The notes: generated from the letters alone by a model not told the origin. A stretch of 64,000 nucleotides of DNA from Gloeomargarita lithophora Alchichica-D10 (GCF_001870225.1 NZ_CP017675.1:1609988-1673987); one strand, 5' to 3'. Counted from the first letter of the stretch, positions 26,670 to 37,084 are shown. Numbers and translations are program-made.

Positions 26670-27764
26670 ATGCTCACCCTACGTTCTTTGCGCCGGTTTT
26701 GGTTGGTACTTCTGGCGGTTTTGGTGGGCGTGGTGGGGGTGATGCCCCAGGGTCAAGCATACCTTGAACGCAGTCGCAGTCCGTTAGCCCTACATTTTGA
26801 TGGGGCACAACCCTTTATCAATGGGCGGGCGGTGGTAAAACAGGGGGCATGGCATGGCTATATTGACCATTCCGGGAGTTTGGCAATTCCCTTGAAGTAT
26901 CGGGATGCCCGCCGGTTTAGCGAGGGTTTAGCAGCGGTGGAATTGGCGGAAAAATGGGGTTATATCAATAAAAAAGGGCGAACGCTGGTTCCATTTCAGT
27001 TTGAGAGTGCAGTGGATTTTAGCGAGGGTTTAGCTGGAGTTCACAATGGTCAGGGTTGGGGATTTATTAACAAATCCGGCCTGGTGGTGATTCCCTACCA
27101 ATTTGACCATGTATTGAATTTCAAAGCGGGTTTGGCCGCCGTCAAACGGGGCAATAAATGGGGCTTTGTGAATCGTGTTGGTCGCTTGGTGATTCCCCTG
27201 AAATTTGATAATGCCTATAGCTTTTCCGATGGCTTGGCACGGGTGAAACAGGGCAATTCCTGGAGTTTTATTGATGAAAAAGGCCGGGTGGTGATCGGGG
27301 AATTTTTCACCTGGGCGCACCCCTTCCACGAGGGCTTGGCTCCGGCCAGCCTAGATGGTCGTTGGGGGTATATCAATCTTCAGGGGCAGTGGGAAATCGG
27401 GGCGCAATTTCGGCAAGTTCTGAAGTTTGTGGAAGGTTTAGCCCCGGTGCTGTGGCGGTTCCAGTGGGGCTATATCAACCGCCAGGGTCACCTGGTCATC
27501 CCCTATGCCTACGATGAAGCCTGGTACTTCAGCGAGGGGATGGCACTGGTACGTCGGGGGGATAAATGGGGGTACATTGACAGTACGGGGGAGTTGGTGG
27601 TTCCTTACCGGTTTGAGAATGCGGAATCTTTTAGCGAGGGGATGGCGCCGGTAAAATTTGAGAATGAGTGGGGTTATATCAACCGCACCGGCCAGCCCGT
27701 ATTTCCCTACGCCTTTCGGGTGGCGATGGAGCAAAAAATCAACGATACACCTGCGGGTGAATGA
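26670..27764 (+). CDS. exported WG-repeat protein
   Basis: Protein of 364 aa with a signal peptide (FWLVLLAVLVGVVGVMPQGQA) and nine WG-type repeats of about 35 aa. Most units read W-G-Y/F-I-(N/D)-x-x-G followed by a F-S-E-G-x-A turn; the first is WHGYIDHSG and the fifth WSFIDEKG. WG repeats form beta-rich scaffolds of unknown ligand. Its 3' end overlaps the 3' end of the convergent ABC-2 permease by 26 bases, so both stops lie inside the opposite gene. Confidence 0.88.
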   Translation: MLTLRSLRRFWLVLLAVLVGVVGVMPQGQAYLERSRSPLALHFDGAQPFINGRAVVKQGAWHGYIDHSGSLAIPLKYRDARRFSEGLAAVELAEKWGYINKKGRTLVPFQFESAVDFSEGLAGVHNGQGWGFINKSGLVVIPYQFDHVLNFKAGLAAVKRGNKWGFVNRVGRLVIPLKFDNAYSFSDGLARVKQGNSWSFIDEKGRVVIGEFFTWAHPFHEGLAPASLDGRWGYINLQGQWEIGAQFRQVLKFVEGLAPVLWRFQWGYINRQGHLVIPYAYDEAWYFSEGMALVRRGDKWGYIDSTGELVVPYRFENAESFSEGMAPVKFENEWGYINRTGQPVFPYAFRVAMEQKINDTPAGE

Positions 27765-28533
27765 CCCGCCAGGCCAAGCCGCCCATCACCCCCGCCCACA
27801 GGATTAACCAGGCCAACAAAACGGGTGCAAAAGCTGGCCAAGCCAAAGGCCAACGTAGCAGGTCAATCAGAGCCGATAGGGGTAAAAACCGGGCAATGCC
27901 GCCCAAAATGGGGGGTAAATTATCCCGGGGGAAATAGGTGCCACACAGGGCAAACATGGGTACAACTACCAGGAAAATTGGCACATTAATTTGATCTACG
28001 GTTCGCACCAGACCGGCGGTTAATAGGCCAATGCCCCCAAACAACAGGGCACCCAAAATTAACAATGGTAAAGATAAAACCAAAGCCAGCGGCGGATATA
28101 ACCCCAACAAAACCACCACCAAACCCGTTGTGAATCCCGCTAAAGTCCCCCGCGTCGTCGCCCACAACCAATCCCCCAAAAACACCTCCGTAAAGGTCAG
28201 GGGTGCGGTGAGCAGAGCCTGCCAGGTTTTTTGAAATTGCAGGCGAATGAAACTGCCGTAGGCACCCTCAAAAAAACTTTGAAATAATACCCCCACGGCA
28301 ATCATCCCTGGGCCAATAAATTGCAAATAAGTCACCGCTCGCCCCTGGTAGATCAACTCAGGGATCAAAGGACTCAGGCCAAAACCAAAGCCCAGCAGGT
28401 AAATAATCGGCTCCGACAACGGGGGCAAACTATTCACCAACCAGGTATTTTGATAGACCTTGGCGTGGCGCCGCCAGACCGAATAGATACCCCAAAAGCT
28501 CAACCCCGAACCCGCTAATTTACCCTGGAGCAT
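27739..28533 (-). CDS. ABC-2 type transporter permease
   Basis: Integral membrane protein of 264 aa with about six helices. The signatures of the NodJ/ABC-2 permease family are visible: YLQFIGPGMIAVGVLFQSFFEGAYGSFIRL and the cytosolic QKTWQALLTAPLTFTEVFLGDWLWA. It exports a lipid-, drug- or polysaccharide-type substrate together with an ATPase, which is not in the window. AGGAG precedes the ATG at 28533. Its stop overlaps the convergent WG-repeat gene. Confidence 0.88.
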   Translation of the reverse strand: MLQGKLAGSGLSFWGIYSVWRRHAKVYQNTWLVNSLPPLSEPIIYLLGFGFGLSPLIPELIYQGRAVTYLQFIGPGMIAVGVLFQSFFEGAYGSFIRLQFQKTWQALLTAPLTFTEVFLGDWLWATTRGTLAGFTTGLVVVLLGLYPPLALVLSLPLLILGALLFGGIGLLTAGLVRTVDQINVPIFLVVVPMFALCGTYFPRDNLPPILGGIARFLPLSALIDLLRWPLAWPAFAPVLLAWLILWAGVMGGLAWRVIHPQVYR

Positions 28534-28602
28534 TGGCCTTTTAACTCCTATAATCGAAAGTGGCCTAAGCCCATTGATTTTCAGTGTAGAGGGTGTCCGC
28601 CC

Positions 28603-29748
28603 ATGCTGTGTAAAGGCTTTGAAATCGAACTCTACACCGGCACATCCCAGGGGGAGATTGTGGGGCTGGCGGATCGCATTGTCAATACCCTACCCGGATT
28701 TGTCTGGGAACCCGACCGGCGCAACGTGGAGTACACCACCCCGCCCCGCCAACGCTACGAACGGTTGCTCTGTGATTTGGTGCAACCCCGGCAACAGCTA
28801 CGCCAATACCTCGGCACCCTGGGGGATTATACCCTCCTGCCCGGCAGTACCCTGGCGTTGGGAGATAGTACGGTGTTTTTACGTTCTGACCCCGGCAATC
28901 CCTACCACAGTTATATTCAAGACACCTATGGCACCCGGGTGGTCACCGCCAGCGTGCATATCAATATCGGCATTGACGACCCGGAAACCCTGATCCGTGC
29001 CTGTCGCTTGGTGCGGGTGGAGGCTCCCCTGTATTTGGCGCTGAGTGCCGCTTCCCCCTGGTTGGATGGGCGCATGACCGGCTGGCACAGCACCCGCTGG
29101 CACCAATTTCCCCTCACGCCCCCCCATGTCCCCCTATTTTTGAACCACCGTCACTTTTGCCAATGGACGGAAACCCAACTCCAGGCGGGCACCATGCAAA
29201 ACGTGCGGCATTTGTGGAGCAGTGTGCGTCCCAACGGCAACCGCCGCCCCTACGATTTGAATCGCTTAGAATTGCGGATTTGTGATTTGATCAGCGACCC
29301 CCTGCACCTGCTGGCAATTACCGCCCTGTTGGAAGCCCGGTTGTACCAACTCCTGCGCGACCCCACCCTTGACCCCCTCTACAACCACCCCTACCCCCGG
29401 GTGCGGGCGGAGGAACTACGGGTGCAGAGCGAGATCAATGCCCAAAAAGCCGCCCAGCACAGTTTGGATAGCATTCTCACCCATTGGCAAAATGGGCAGA
29501 GCATCCGCGCGAGCGACTGGATTGGGGAATTGCTGGAGCAGGTGACCCCCATTGCCAAGCAGTACGGTTTTAGCTGTTTTCTCTCCCCTTTACGCACCAT
29601 CCTGTCCCAGGGCAACGAAGCCCAACGCTGGCTGGCGGAAATTCAGCACGGCCATAGCCTGGAATCTGTACTGCAAAATGCCATCCAAGCCATGCAAGCA
29701 CGGGAAGCCGAACTGGTGGGCGAAATTTGTCCTCCCCAGGCGGCGTAA
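28603..29748 (+). CDS. gshA: glutamate-cysteine ligase (cyanobacterial type)
   Basis: Catalyses ATP-dependent formation of gamma-glutamylcysteine, the first step of glutathione synthesis. The 381-aa protein begins [27 protein letters not shown] and contains [16 protein letters not shown], both characteristic of the cyanobacterial branch. [14 protein letters not shown] and [10 protein letters not shown] contribute to the active site. recA begins 31 bases downstream on the same strand. Confidence 0.92.
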   Translation: MLCKGFEIELYTGTSQGEIVGLADRIVNTLPGFVWEPDRRNVEYTTPPRQRYERLLCDLVQPRQQLRQYLGTLGDYTLLPGSTLALGDSTVFLRSDPGNPYHSYIQDTYGTRVVTASVHINIGIDDPETLIRACRLVRVEAPLYLALSAASPWLDGRMTGWHSTRWHQFPLTPPHVPLFLNHRHFCQWTETQLQAGTMQNVRHLWSSVRPNGNRRPYDLNRLELRICDLISDPLHLLAITALLEARLYQLLRDPTLDPLYNHPYPRVRAEELRVQSEINAQKAAQHSLDSILTHWQNGQSIRASDWIGELLEQVTPIAKQYGFSCFLSPLRTILSQGNEAQRWLAEIQHGHSLESVLQNAIQAMQAREAELVGEICPPQAA

Positions 29749-29779
29749 AATAGAGAGACATTTATTTCGAGAAATTTCT

Positions 29780-30859
29780 ATGCCTGCCGCTGCCCCAGAA
29801 GATAGCCAAAAAGACAAGCAAAAAGCCCTGAATCTCGCCATGCAACAGATCGAAAAGACCTTTGGCAAGGGGGCGATCATGCGGTTGGGGGATGGCTCCC
29901 GCATCAAGGTCGAAACCATTCCCAGCGGGGCATTGACCCTGGATTTAGCCCTGGGGGGCGGGTTACCCAAAGGACGGGTGGTGGAAATCTACGGCCCGGA
30001 AAGCTCCGGGAAAACCACCGTTGCCCTGCATGCGGTGGCCGAGGTGCAAAAACGGGGGGGTATCGCCGCTTTTGTGGATGCGGAACACGCCCTTGACCCC
30101 GCCTACGCCGAAGTTTTGGGGGTGGATGTGGAAAACCTGCTGGTCTCCCAACCGGATCACGGGGAAGCCGCCCTGGAGATTGTGGACTCCCTGGTGCGCT
30201 CGGCGGCGGTGGATGTGATCGTGGTGGATTCGGTGGCCGCCCTGGTGCCCAAGGCCGAAATCGAGGGGGATATGGGGGATTCCCACATGGGTTTACAGGC
30301 CCGATTGATGAGCCAAGCCCTGCGGAAAATCACCGGCAATATCAGCAAAACCGGCTGTATTTTGATTTTTCTCAACCAACTGCGGCAAAAAATCGGCATC
30401 TCCTACGGCAACCCGGAAACCACCACCGGCGGCAACGCCCTGAAATTTTACGCCTCGGTGCGGATGGACATTCGCCGCATCCAGACCTTGAAAAAGGGCA
30501 CGGAGGAATTTGGCATCCGGGTCAAGGTGAAAATCGCCAAAAATAAAGTTGCCCCCCCGTTTCGGTTGGCGGAATTTGACATTATCTTTGGCAAGGGCAT
30601 TTCCCAAGCCGGTTGTATCCTGGACATCGCCGAGCAGGTGGGCATCGTCAAGCGCAAGGGGGCGTGGTACAGCTACCAGGGGGAAAACATCGGCCAGGGG
30701 CGGGAAAACACCCTGCAATACCTGGAGGAAAACCCCACTATCCGGGACACCATTGACCAGCAGGTGCGGCAAAAACTGGAGACTGGGGCGGTAATTGCCC
30801 CGACCACCCCCACCACCAGCGACGATATGGACGAGGAGATGGAACCCACGGATGAGTGA
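29780..30859 (+). CDS. recA: recombinase RecA
   Basis: DNA strand-exchange protein of 359 aa, central to homologous recombination and repair. Walker [10 protein letters not shown] near residue 73, the MAW-type [19 protein letters not shown]2 region [22 protein letters not shown], and the C-terminal domain are all present. The acidic tail ([12 protein letters not shown]) is typical. The start is the ATG at 29780; the longer upstream frame overlaps gshA. No intein. No recognisable LexA-type dyad precedes it. raf1 overlaps its stop by 8 bases. Confidence 0.98.
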   Translation: MPAAAPEDSQKDKQKALNLAMQQIEKTFGKGAIMRLGDGSRIKVETIPSGALTLDLALGGGLPKGRVVEIYGPESSGKTTVALHAVAEVQKRGGIAAFVDAEHALDPAYAEVLGVDVENLLVSQPDHGEAALEIVDSLVRSAAVDVIVVDSVAALVPKAEIEGDMGDSHMGLQARLMSQALRKITGNISKTGCILIFLNQLRQKIGISYGNPETTTGGNALKFYASVRMDIRRIQTLKKGTEEFGIRVKVKIAKNKVAPPFRLAEFDIIFGKGISQAGCILDIAEQVGIVKRKGAWYSYQGENIGQGRENTLQYLEENPTIRDTIDQQVRQKLETGAVIAPTTPTTSDDMDEEMEPTDE

Positions 30860-31880
30860 CCTGCCCCCGGAACAGCACCCGGCATGGTTGCAACAACTGC
30901 GGCGGCGGGAAGGCACCTGGGTGGATTGGGGGCAAACCTGCCAACACCTGCGTAAAGCCGGGTTAAGCTCCGAAGTGATTTTTGAGGAAACCGGCCTAGA
31001 ACCCAGCACCCAAAATCAACTGGTCGTCGCCAGCCAGGTTTTTCACTCCCTGCATCACGCCCAGGTGCAGGATTATTTTCAGACCGAAGGGAGTCATTTG
31101 CTCTACGAATTACGGCTGTTGTCCCAGGCACAACGGCTGGCCTGCGCCGGGTTTGTCGCCGAAAAATGCTTGGACGTTACCGCCACCCGGGAAGTCGTCA
31201 AAGCCGTCAAAGAATTGAGCCAATATCGTGTCCCCCCAGCCTTTAGTGACCATCCGGGGGATGCGGTGGCTTTTCAATGCTGGCGACTCCTGCGGCAAAA
31301 ACCCCCCAGCCCGGAGCGGGTGCGGTTGCTATCCAGGGGCTTGAGCTTTGCCCATACAGAACCAGCACGCACGGCATTGGAACAACTTTTAGACCCTACC
31401 AGCGGCGGGGAATCCCTGCCCTCGCCCCCCCGATTGCCCTGGTATCGGTTGGAATCCGCCCTGGAGCAACCCCTGATCCTCACCCTGGCGGGGGAATTGC
31501 CCTTATGCGAAGAACGGTGGGCGCAGACTGCCATGGCCGCACCCCAGCCGCCCTTTGGCACCGTTACTGGTATCTCTAGGGTGGTGGCCGTACCTGGATG
31601 GCCGATTTTACGCTCCGCCCAGGCACCGCTGGCCTTGCTCACCCAGCAACTACCGGGGGAAATTGGCATCGCCGAACCCGTATTGCTGGTGGTGGATCGC
31701 CTGGATACCACCTGGCAAGTAGAACATTATTTTTTAGTCGCAGAAGCTGGGCAGATTACCCTCAAGTGGTTCCCCAATGAACCGGATTTACCCTTACTGG
31801 GGCGGTTGATATTAGCCCTGCGGCCACCCAAAATGCTCGACCCCGCACACCTCACCGAACCCTGGCAAATTGAGGAGTAG
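30852..31880 (+). CDS. raf1: Rubisco accumulation factor Raf1
   Basis: Chaperone that assembles Rubisco large subunits after folding. The protein is 342 aa from the ATG at 30852, overlapping the recA end. The N-terminal alpha domain shows [18 protein letters not shown] and [21 protein letters not shown]; the C-terminal beta domain follows after about residue 190 ([24 protein letters not shown]). Length and layout are those of cyanobacterial Raf1. Its TAG stop (31878-31880) reads straight into the first base of a family A repeat, so the repeat inserted at the very end of the gene. Confidence 0.93.
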   Translation: MSDLPPEQHPAWLQQLRRREGTWVDWGQTCQHLRKAGLSSEVIFEETGLEPSTQNQLVVASQVFHSLHHAQVQDYFQTEGSHLLYELRLLSQAQRLACAGFVAEKCLDVTATREVVKAVKELSQYRVPPAFSDHPGDAVAFQCWRLLRQKPPSPERVRLLSRGLSFAHTEPARTALEQLLDPTSGGESLPSPPRLPWYRLESALEQPLILTLAGELPLCEERWAQTAMAAPQPPFGTVTGISRVVAVPGWPILRSAQAPLALLTQQLPGEIGIAEPVLLVVDRLDTTWQVEHYFLVAEAGQITLKWFPNEPDLPLLGRLILALRPPKMLDPAHLTEPWQIEE

Positions 31881-31999
31881 GACATCTCTATAAATTCAGA
31901 ATTAGGGGTCGCAGGGGCACCGCCCCCGTCCCTGGTTCTCGGTAATACTGGCATTCCAGCGAGATAACTTTCTGTTGGTTCAAATAAATAGAGGTGTCC
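31880..31999. repeat. family A interspersed repeat
   Basis: GGACATCTCTATAAATTC at the left and CAAATAAATAGAGGTGTCC at the right are inverted ends. The core GGTCGCAGGGGCACCGCCCC is a hairpin. The left end shares its first G with the raf1 stop codon. Confidence 0.82.
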
Positions 32000-32013
32000 A
32001 GTAGAGAGCTGTC

Positions 32014-32583
32014 CTAAAGTAAAGTCACCAAACCCGTTTTCAAACCGTAGTAACCGCCAACGACTAATAGCTCTCCGGCGACTACAGCTTTTTTGATTAC
32101 CTCCGAAACCAATAGCCGTTTCACCTGCACTCCGACATTCTGGCGCACGGTATTGGCAACTAAATCCCCCGCCTGCTGGCGAGCCAACTCCACCGCTGGC
32201 CGCAGACCGAAAAACAGAGCTTCAATAATCCCTGGCACTGCCGCCCCCGCCAAAGCCGCCGATACCGCCCCACACCGCTCGTGCCCCAACACCAGCACCA
32301 CCTTTGACCCCAGAACCGCCACCGCATATTCCACGCTGGCAATGTCCTCCAGGGTGGCTTGATGACCGGCATTACGAATCACAAACAGATCGCCAATCCC
32401 CTGGTCAAAAATTACCTCCGGTGGCACCCGCGAATCCGCACAGCCCAGGATCACCGCCGACGGGGTTTGATGCTCCGCCACCTGTTGTACCCGCAGGAGG
32501 TCATGGTGGGGATTGACCGGGCGGGACTCGCTAAACCGCTGATTTCCGGCCAGTAACTCACTCAAGACGCTTTCAGGGGTCAC
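32014..32583 (-). CDS. beta-type carbonic anhydrase
   Basis: Interconverts CO2 and bicarbonate. The 189-aa protein carries the zinc ligands of the beta class in CADSRVPPE and HERCGAVSAA, with the Asp-Arg dyad intact. It starts with GTG at 32583. The length is short for a carboxysomal CcaA, which has a long C-terminal extension, so this is a compact free enzyme. It faces raf1 across a repeat (convergent), placing two CO2-fixation genes side by side. Confidence 0.93.
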   Translation of the reverse strand: MTPESVLSELLAGNQRFSESRPVNPHHDLLRVQQVAEHQTPSAVILGCADSRVPPEVIFDQGIGDLFVIRNAGHQATLEDIASVEYAVAVLGSKVVLVLGHERCGAVSAALAGAAVPGIIEALFFGLRPAVELARQQAGDLVANTVRQNVGVQVKRLLVSEVIKKAVVAGELLVVGGYYGLKTGLVTLL

Positions 32584-32610
32584 AAGAGCAGCGGCAATGG
32601 AACTTCCAAA

Positions 32611-33543
32611 TTATACCGGCGGGGCAATGCCAATTTCCCGTAACCGTTGTTGCAAATAACTGGTCGCCGTGATCGCACCAAACCGGGGCACCCCGCCGGT
32701 GCGGGTCACACATTCAAACCGGGGCGTTAAATCCACTTCCGGGCGGGGATGGACAAAAAAGGGCACAGAATAGCGGGATTCGTTGCTCCCAATTGGGTTT
32801 ACTACCCGGTGGGTTGTACTGCAAAACAAGCCATTCGTCAGCCACTGCAACATATCGCCGCTGTCAACCACAATGCCGCCAGGAATCACCGGCACCGGCA
32901 ACCACGTCCCGTCCCGTTGGTAAAGTTCTAACCCCGCTGTCGTTGCCCCACACAACAACGTGATCAAATTAATATCCTCATGGGGAGCCGCCCGCACTGC
33001 CCCAGGGGGCGCATCCTCCGGCACCGGGGGATAATGGATCAGCCGCAAAATGGTACTGCCCCCCCGCACCAACTCCGGCAAAAAATCCGCTGGCAAAGCT
33101 AGATATAGAGAAGCAGCCTGGAGCAAATGCGCCGCACAGGTATCCAACTCCTGATACAAACGGGTCAAAGCCGGGGCAAATTCCGGCAATTCCTGCGGCC
33201 AAAGATTATCCATGCGTCCCAGGTGCCAAAATTCCTTCAAATCAGGTAGGGAATGCCCCTTAGCGTGTTCTTTCCCAAAGGAAACATACCCCCTTTGCCC
33301 AAGCAATTCCGGTTTTTCGTACTGCTGTTTTTGGCCCAAGGGTAGGGCAAATAGCGCCTGAATTTGATCGTAGGCTGGGGTCAAAATTTCCGAGTCAATG
33401 CCGGGGCGCACCAGGATAAAAAAGCCCGTATGCTCCAAAGCCTGCCCCATATCCTGGATAAATCCCTGCCGTTGCGCCGCCGTCCCCTGGGTAAAATCCT
33501 GCAAGTCCAAGATAGGAACCGTTGCCCTAACCACCATGATCAT
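32611..33543 (-). CDS. 2-oxoglutarate/Fe(II)-dependent oxygenase (isopenicillin N synthase-like)
   Basis: Protein of 310 aa. The iron-binding triad is visible: H and D in APHEDINLITLL and the distal H in STTHRVVNPIG, followed by the 2OG-binding R in SRYSVPFF. The N-terminal half has the DIOX_N layout (VPILDLQDF). It oxidises a small organic substrate; plant-like members act on hormones or pigments, but no substrate is indicated here. It may be co-transcribed with the carbonic anhydrase gene, 27 bases downstream. Confidence 0.88.
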   Translation of the reverse strand: MIMVVRATVPILDLQDFTQGTAAQRQGFIQDMGQALEHTGFFILVRPGIDSEILTPAYDQIQALFALPLGQKQQYEKPELLGQRGYVSFGKEHAKGHSLPDLKEFWHLGRMDNLWPQELPEFAPALTRLYQELDTCAAHLLQAASLYLALPADFLPELVRGGSTILRLIHYPPVPEDAPPGAVRAAPHEDINLITLLCGATTAGLELYQRDGTWLPVPVIPGGIVVDSGDMLQWLTNGLFCSTTHRVVNPIGSNESRYSVPFFVHPRPEVDLTPRFECVTRTGGVPRFGAITATSYLQQRLREIGIAPPV

Positions 33544-33584
33544 TGCCTAAAAGATTGGGAATTAATTTCAGCATAAAGAATTTA

Positions 33585-33681
33585 GGGCACCTCTATAAAT
33601 TGCAAATTAGCGGTCGCAGGGGGGCACCCCCCGCCCCTGGTTCTGTGAATTTTTTGTTCGTCAATCGTGTCATATTGCTAT
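33585..33681. repeat. hybrid A/B interspersed repeat
   Basis: The left end GGGCACCTCTATAAATTG matches family A and the right end CGTGTCATATTGCTAT matches family B. The core GCAGGGGGGCACCCCCCGCC carries a longer G6/C6 stem variant. It lies in the 270-base gap upstream of ilvB. Confidence 0.78.
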
Positions 33682-33813
33682 GGCAGGTCAGCCTGCTTAA
33701 AATTTCTTAAAATTTTTAGGAGTACTTTGGCATTCCGCCCCTAGACAAGGCTCGCAGGGGTGACTACACTAAAATGAATACCAGTTTTTGCAACTTTCGC
33801 TACCGTTACGCCC

Positions 33814-35601
33814 TTGTTGACCTCTAGCTTAGCCACCACCGGCACCCCGATTCCCCGGCCTGAGGCGAGTCCCATTCGCTGTACGGGAGCCTATGCGCTG
33901 ATTGACAGCCTTTACCGCCACGGGGTAAAGCATATTTTTGGGTACCCCGGCGGGGCAATTTTGCCCATCTATGATGAATTATACCGCTGGGAAGCCCAGG
34001 GCAAGATACAGCATATTTTAGTACGTCACGAGCAGGCCGCCGGTCATGCCGCCGATGGTTACGCTCGGGCAACGGGGCAGGTGGGGGTATGCTTTGCGAC
34101 TTCTGGGCCGGGGGCGACGAATTTGGTCACGGCCATTGCCACCGCCCACATGGACTCGATTCCGCTGGTGATCATCACGGGGCAGGTGCGCCGGGCGGCG
34201 ATTGGCAGTGATGCGTTCCAGGAAACGGATATTTTTGGCATTACCCTGCCGATTGTGAAACATTCCTACGTGGTGCGTGACCCCAGGGATATGGCGCAGA
34301 TTGTGGCGGAGGCTTTTTACATTGCCAGTACGGGGCGGCCTGGGCCGGTGTTGGTGGATATTCCCAAGGATGTGGGGGAAGAGAGTTTTGATTATGTGTC
34401 GGTGGCACCGGGGGATGTGAAATTACCGGGTTATCGCCCCACGGTGAAGGGGAATCCCCGCCAAATTGCCCAGGCGAGTCGGTTGTTGTTGTCGGCCCAA
34501 CGTCCCCTGTTGTACGTGGGGGGGGGAGCGATTGCCGCCGGGGCGCACCGGGAGATTCAGCAGTTGGCCGAATGGTTTCAGATGCCCGTCACCACGACGT
34601 TGATGGGGAAGGGGGCGTTTGACGAGCGGCATCCTTTGGCCGTGGGGATGTTGGGGATGCACGGGACGGCCTATGCCAATTTTGCGGTCAGTCAGTGCGA
34701 TGTGTTGGTGGCGCTGGGGGCGCGCTTTGATGACCGGGTGACGGGGAAATTGGCGGAATTTGCCCCCCACGCCCGGGTGATTCATGTGGATGTTGACCCG
34801 GCGGAGGTGGGGAAGAATCGGCCCCCGGAAGTGCCGATTGTGGGGGATGTGCGTCAGGTGCTGGTGGATTGGTTACAGCATTTGCAAACCGGGGCGCAAC
34901 CGCATCGGGGACAAACCCAGGCGTGGTTGGCGCAAATCCAAGCGTGGCGCCGGGATTATCCTTTGGTGGTGCCCCGGTCGGGGGAACTGCTCTCGCCCCA
35001 GGAAGTGATTTTTATGCTGGGGGAATTGGCTCCTGGTGCCTATACCACGACGGATGTGGGGCAACACCAGATGTGGGCGGCGCAGTTTTTAGCCAATGGC
35101 CCGCGCCAGTGGATTTCCAGTGCTGGGTTGGGGACGATGGGGTTTGGACTGCCCGCCGCCCTGGGGGTACAGGTGGCACTGCCTGCATCTCCCGTGATCT
35201 GCATTGCTGGGGATGCCAGTGTCCAGATGAATATCCAAGAACTGGGGACTTTGGCGCAGTACAATCTGCCGGTGAAAACGGTGATTATTAACAATTTCTG
35301 GCAGGGGATGGTGCGCCAATGGCAGGAAGCCTTTTACCAGGAGCGGTATTCCCACTCGGCTATGCGTTCTGGGATGCCGGATTTTGTGAAACTGGCCGAT
35401 GCCTACGGGGTCAAAGGGATATTGGTGCAACGCCGGGAGGAATTGCGTCCGGCTGTGGAGGCATTGCTGGCCGATCCGGGGCCAGTGCTAATGGATGTCC
35501 ACGTCAATCCGGCGGAAAATTGCTACCCGATGATCAAGCCGGGGCATAGCAACGACCAGATGTTGGGTTTGCCGGAAATTGCCCCAGGGCGTGCGACCTG
35601 A
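33814..35601 (+). CDS. ilvB: acetolactate synthase large subunit
   Basis: Thiamine-diphosphate enzyme of branched-chain amino acid synthesis (595 aa). The N-terminal [16 protein letters not shown] contains the loop before the catalytic glutamate of the [14 protein letters not shown] stretch. The central FAD-binding domain and the C-terminal TPP motif GDASVQMN...NNFWQGMV are intact. No ATG or GTG lies in frame near the expected start. The likely initiator is TTG at 33814 (or 33817). The small subunit ilvN is not in the window. Confidence 0.95.
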   Translation: MLTSSLATTGTPIPRPEASPIRCTGAYALIDSLYRHGVKHIFGYPGGAILPIYDELYRWEAQGKIQHILVRHEQAAGHAADGYARATGQVGVCFATSGPGATNLVTAIATAHMDSIPLVIITGQVRRAAIGSDAFQETDIFGITLPIVKHSYVVRDPRDMAQIVAEAFYIASTGRPGPVLVDIPKDVGEESFDYVSVAPGDVKLPGYRPTVKGNPRQIAQASRLLLSAQRPLLYVGGGAIAAGAHREIQQLAEWFQMPVTTTLMGKGAFDERHPLAVGMLGMHGTAYANFAVSQCDVLVALGARFDDRVTGKLAEFAPHARVIHVDVDPAEVGKNRPPEVPIVGDVRQVLVDWLQHLQTGAQPHRGQTQAWLAQIQAWRRDYPLVVPRSGELLSPQEVIFMLGELAPGAYTTTDVGQHQMWAAQFLANGPRQWISSAGLGTMGFGLPAALGVQVALPASPVICIAGDASVQMNIQELGTLAQYNLPVKTVIINNFWQGMVRQWQEAFYQERYSHSAMRSGMPDFVKLADAYGVKGILVQRREELRPAVEALLADPGPVLMDVHVNPAENCYPMIKPGHSNDQMLGLPEIAPGRAT

Positions 35602-35754
35602 CCCACCTGTCGTACTCCGGTGGCATCCCCCGACCGGTTTTGTTCCGCTTCGGTGTGCCTAACTTACCTCGCCTGTTTTAGGAGAGGGGCAGGGGGTGTC
35701 GCTTGCTTCCGGCTTTGCCGGTGGTCAAATGTCTTACATTTAATTAAATAGCTA

Positions 35755-36704
35755 TAGTTATTTCAATTAAATATGAGACAACAGATGAAAGAAGGATATA
35801 AAATAGGAAGAGTAGGTATTGTGGAGGGATTTGAAGATGTGTTACAGCCTAGATTTACGAAAGAAGGTAATGAGTTTTATTGAGAACGGGAATAGTATCA
35901 CGAAAGCGGCAAAAGTATTTAACGTCGGCAGGGCAACGGTGTACCGGTGGCTGGATAGAGCGAACCTAGAGCGGGTCAGAGTAGAGAGAAGGAAACGGAA
36001 AATAGATATTGCTAAACTGAATCAAGATGTAGAACAGCACCCGGATAAGACTTTAAGAGAAAGAGCCAAAGAATTTGGGGTAGTACCAAGCTCAATATGC
36101 TACCAATTGAAGCGGCTGAAAATCACGAGAAAAAAAACAGTTGCGGTATCGAGAAAGAGATCATGAAGCTCGGATTATTTACTATCGGACATTGAGAGAA
36201 TTGATAAAAATTTATTAAAAGTCTAGTATTCATAGACGAGACTGGGTTTGAGAAGTTTGTAAGTCTAATTTATAGCTGGGCTAAACGAGGAAAAAAGATT
36301 TACGGAGAGCGTAGCGGACGGCGGTGTAAACGAGAGAATTTAGTAGCAGGTCGGCGTAAACATAGCAAGGATTTAATTGCGCCGATGTTATTTGAGGGTA
36401 GTTTAGATGCGGTGACTTTTGAGCTATGGTTAGAGGTACATTTATTACCAGCATTAACGAGATTATCAATGTTAATTATGGATAATGCACCGATTCATCG
36501 TAAGAACCGCATTCGAGAATTAGCGCAAGTAAAGGGGCATATTGTATTATTTTTACCAACTTATTCGCCCGACCTCAATGATATTGAGCATGACTTTAGG
36601 GCATTAAAGAGACTGAGGATGTACACTCCCGCTGGTACCACTATTGATAAAGTCATTTGCAATTATTGCCCAAGATAATGTCTCATTCTAATCCGAAACA
36701 ACTA
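35755..36704. mobile_element. IS630-family insertion sequence (decayed)
   Basis: Element of about 950 bp. The left end TAGTTATTTCAATTAAATAT and the reverse complement of the right end TAGTTGTTTCGGATTAGAAT form an imperfect inverted repeat of about 26 bases continuing into ATGAGACA. Both ends are flanked by TA, the target site of this family. The encoded transposase is frameshifted (see 35837-36678). It has inserted into the 3' part of a DUF5615 gene. Confidence 0.88.
35837..36678 (+). pseudogene. IS630-family transposase, frameshifted
   Basis: An N-terminal helix-turn-helix part (MCYSLDLRKKVMSFIENG, SITKAAKVFNVGRATVYRWL) ends at 36166. At an A8 run near 36128-36135 the frame changes; the downstream frame reads LRYRERDHEARIIYYRTLREL and then stops near 36220. 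An extra base restores a third frame that carries VFIDETGFEKF, LIMDNAPIHRKN and NDIEHDFRALK, i.e. the DDE triad. The first shift could be programmed slippage of the kind known in IS630 elements; the second cannot, so the gene is dead. Confidence 0.85.
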
Positions 36705-36861
36705 TAATTACCCCTTGAGTTTTGGCCTCTGCAAAAATTCTAGTGTCTTCTGCATCCCTAAGTCCAATATGTTGTAAGGGCAAAGCAGTGATGCTAAAAG
36801 TTTCGGTAATCCAAACTGCGATAGCAGGAGATAGATGTGCATCAACCCAAATGGTTGTCAT
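36705..36861 (-). pseudogene. DUF5615 PIN-like toxin gene, truncated by IS630
   Basis: From the ATG at 36861 the frame reads MTTIWVDAHLSPAIAVWITE, then ITALPLQHIGLRDAEDTRIF and AEAKTQGVII, the N-terminal half of a DUF5615 PIN-like protein. The frame runs into the IS630 end at 36706, and no continuation is seen on the other side of the element at 35754. The ATG overlaps the stop of the DUF433 gene (ATGA), the normal arrangement for this pair. Confidence 0.72.
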
Positions 36862-37082
36862 GTAACTAATATAGGATGATTCAGTTTACGGGCAGCATAC
36901 ATCAGCGATGCTCGTATATCATCTATTTCTAAATCGGGTAATTCTTCTAAAATTTGCTCAGCATTTAAACCTGCCGCAAATAAATCTAGGACATCCGACA
37001 CTCGAATTCTCATCCCACGAATGCAAGGACGACCACCGCATTGCTTCGGATTTACTGTGATTCGTTCCGGTAAATTAGACAT
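36858..37082 (-). CDS. DUF433 antitoxin-like protein
   Basis: Protein of 74 aa from the ATG at 37082 (MSNLPERITVNPKQCGGRPC). The DUF433 core IRGMRIRVSDVLDLFAAGLN and EQILEELPDLEIDDIRASL form a helix-turn-helix seen in proposed antitoxins. It is coupled to the truncated DUF5615 gene. With its presumed toxin broken, it is now an orphan. Confidence 0.85.
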   Translation of the reverse strand: MSNLPERITVNPKQCGGRPCIRGMRIRVSDVLDLFAAGLNAEQILEELPDLEIDDIRASLMYAARKLNHPILVT

Positions 37083-37084
37083 CG

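Noticed and set aside
36128-36140. Programmed frameshift in the IS630 transposase as evidence of an active element
   Set aside because: The A8 run could support slippage, but a second frame break near 36217-36222 destroys the gene regardless.
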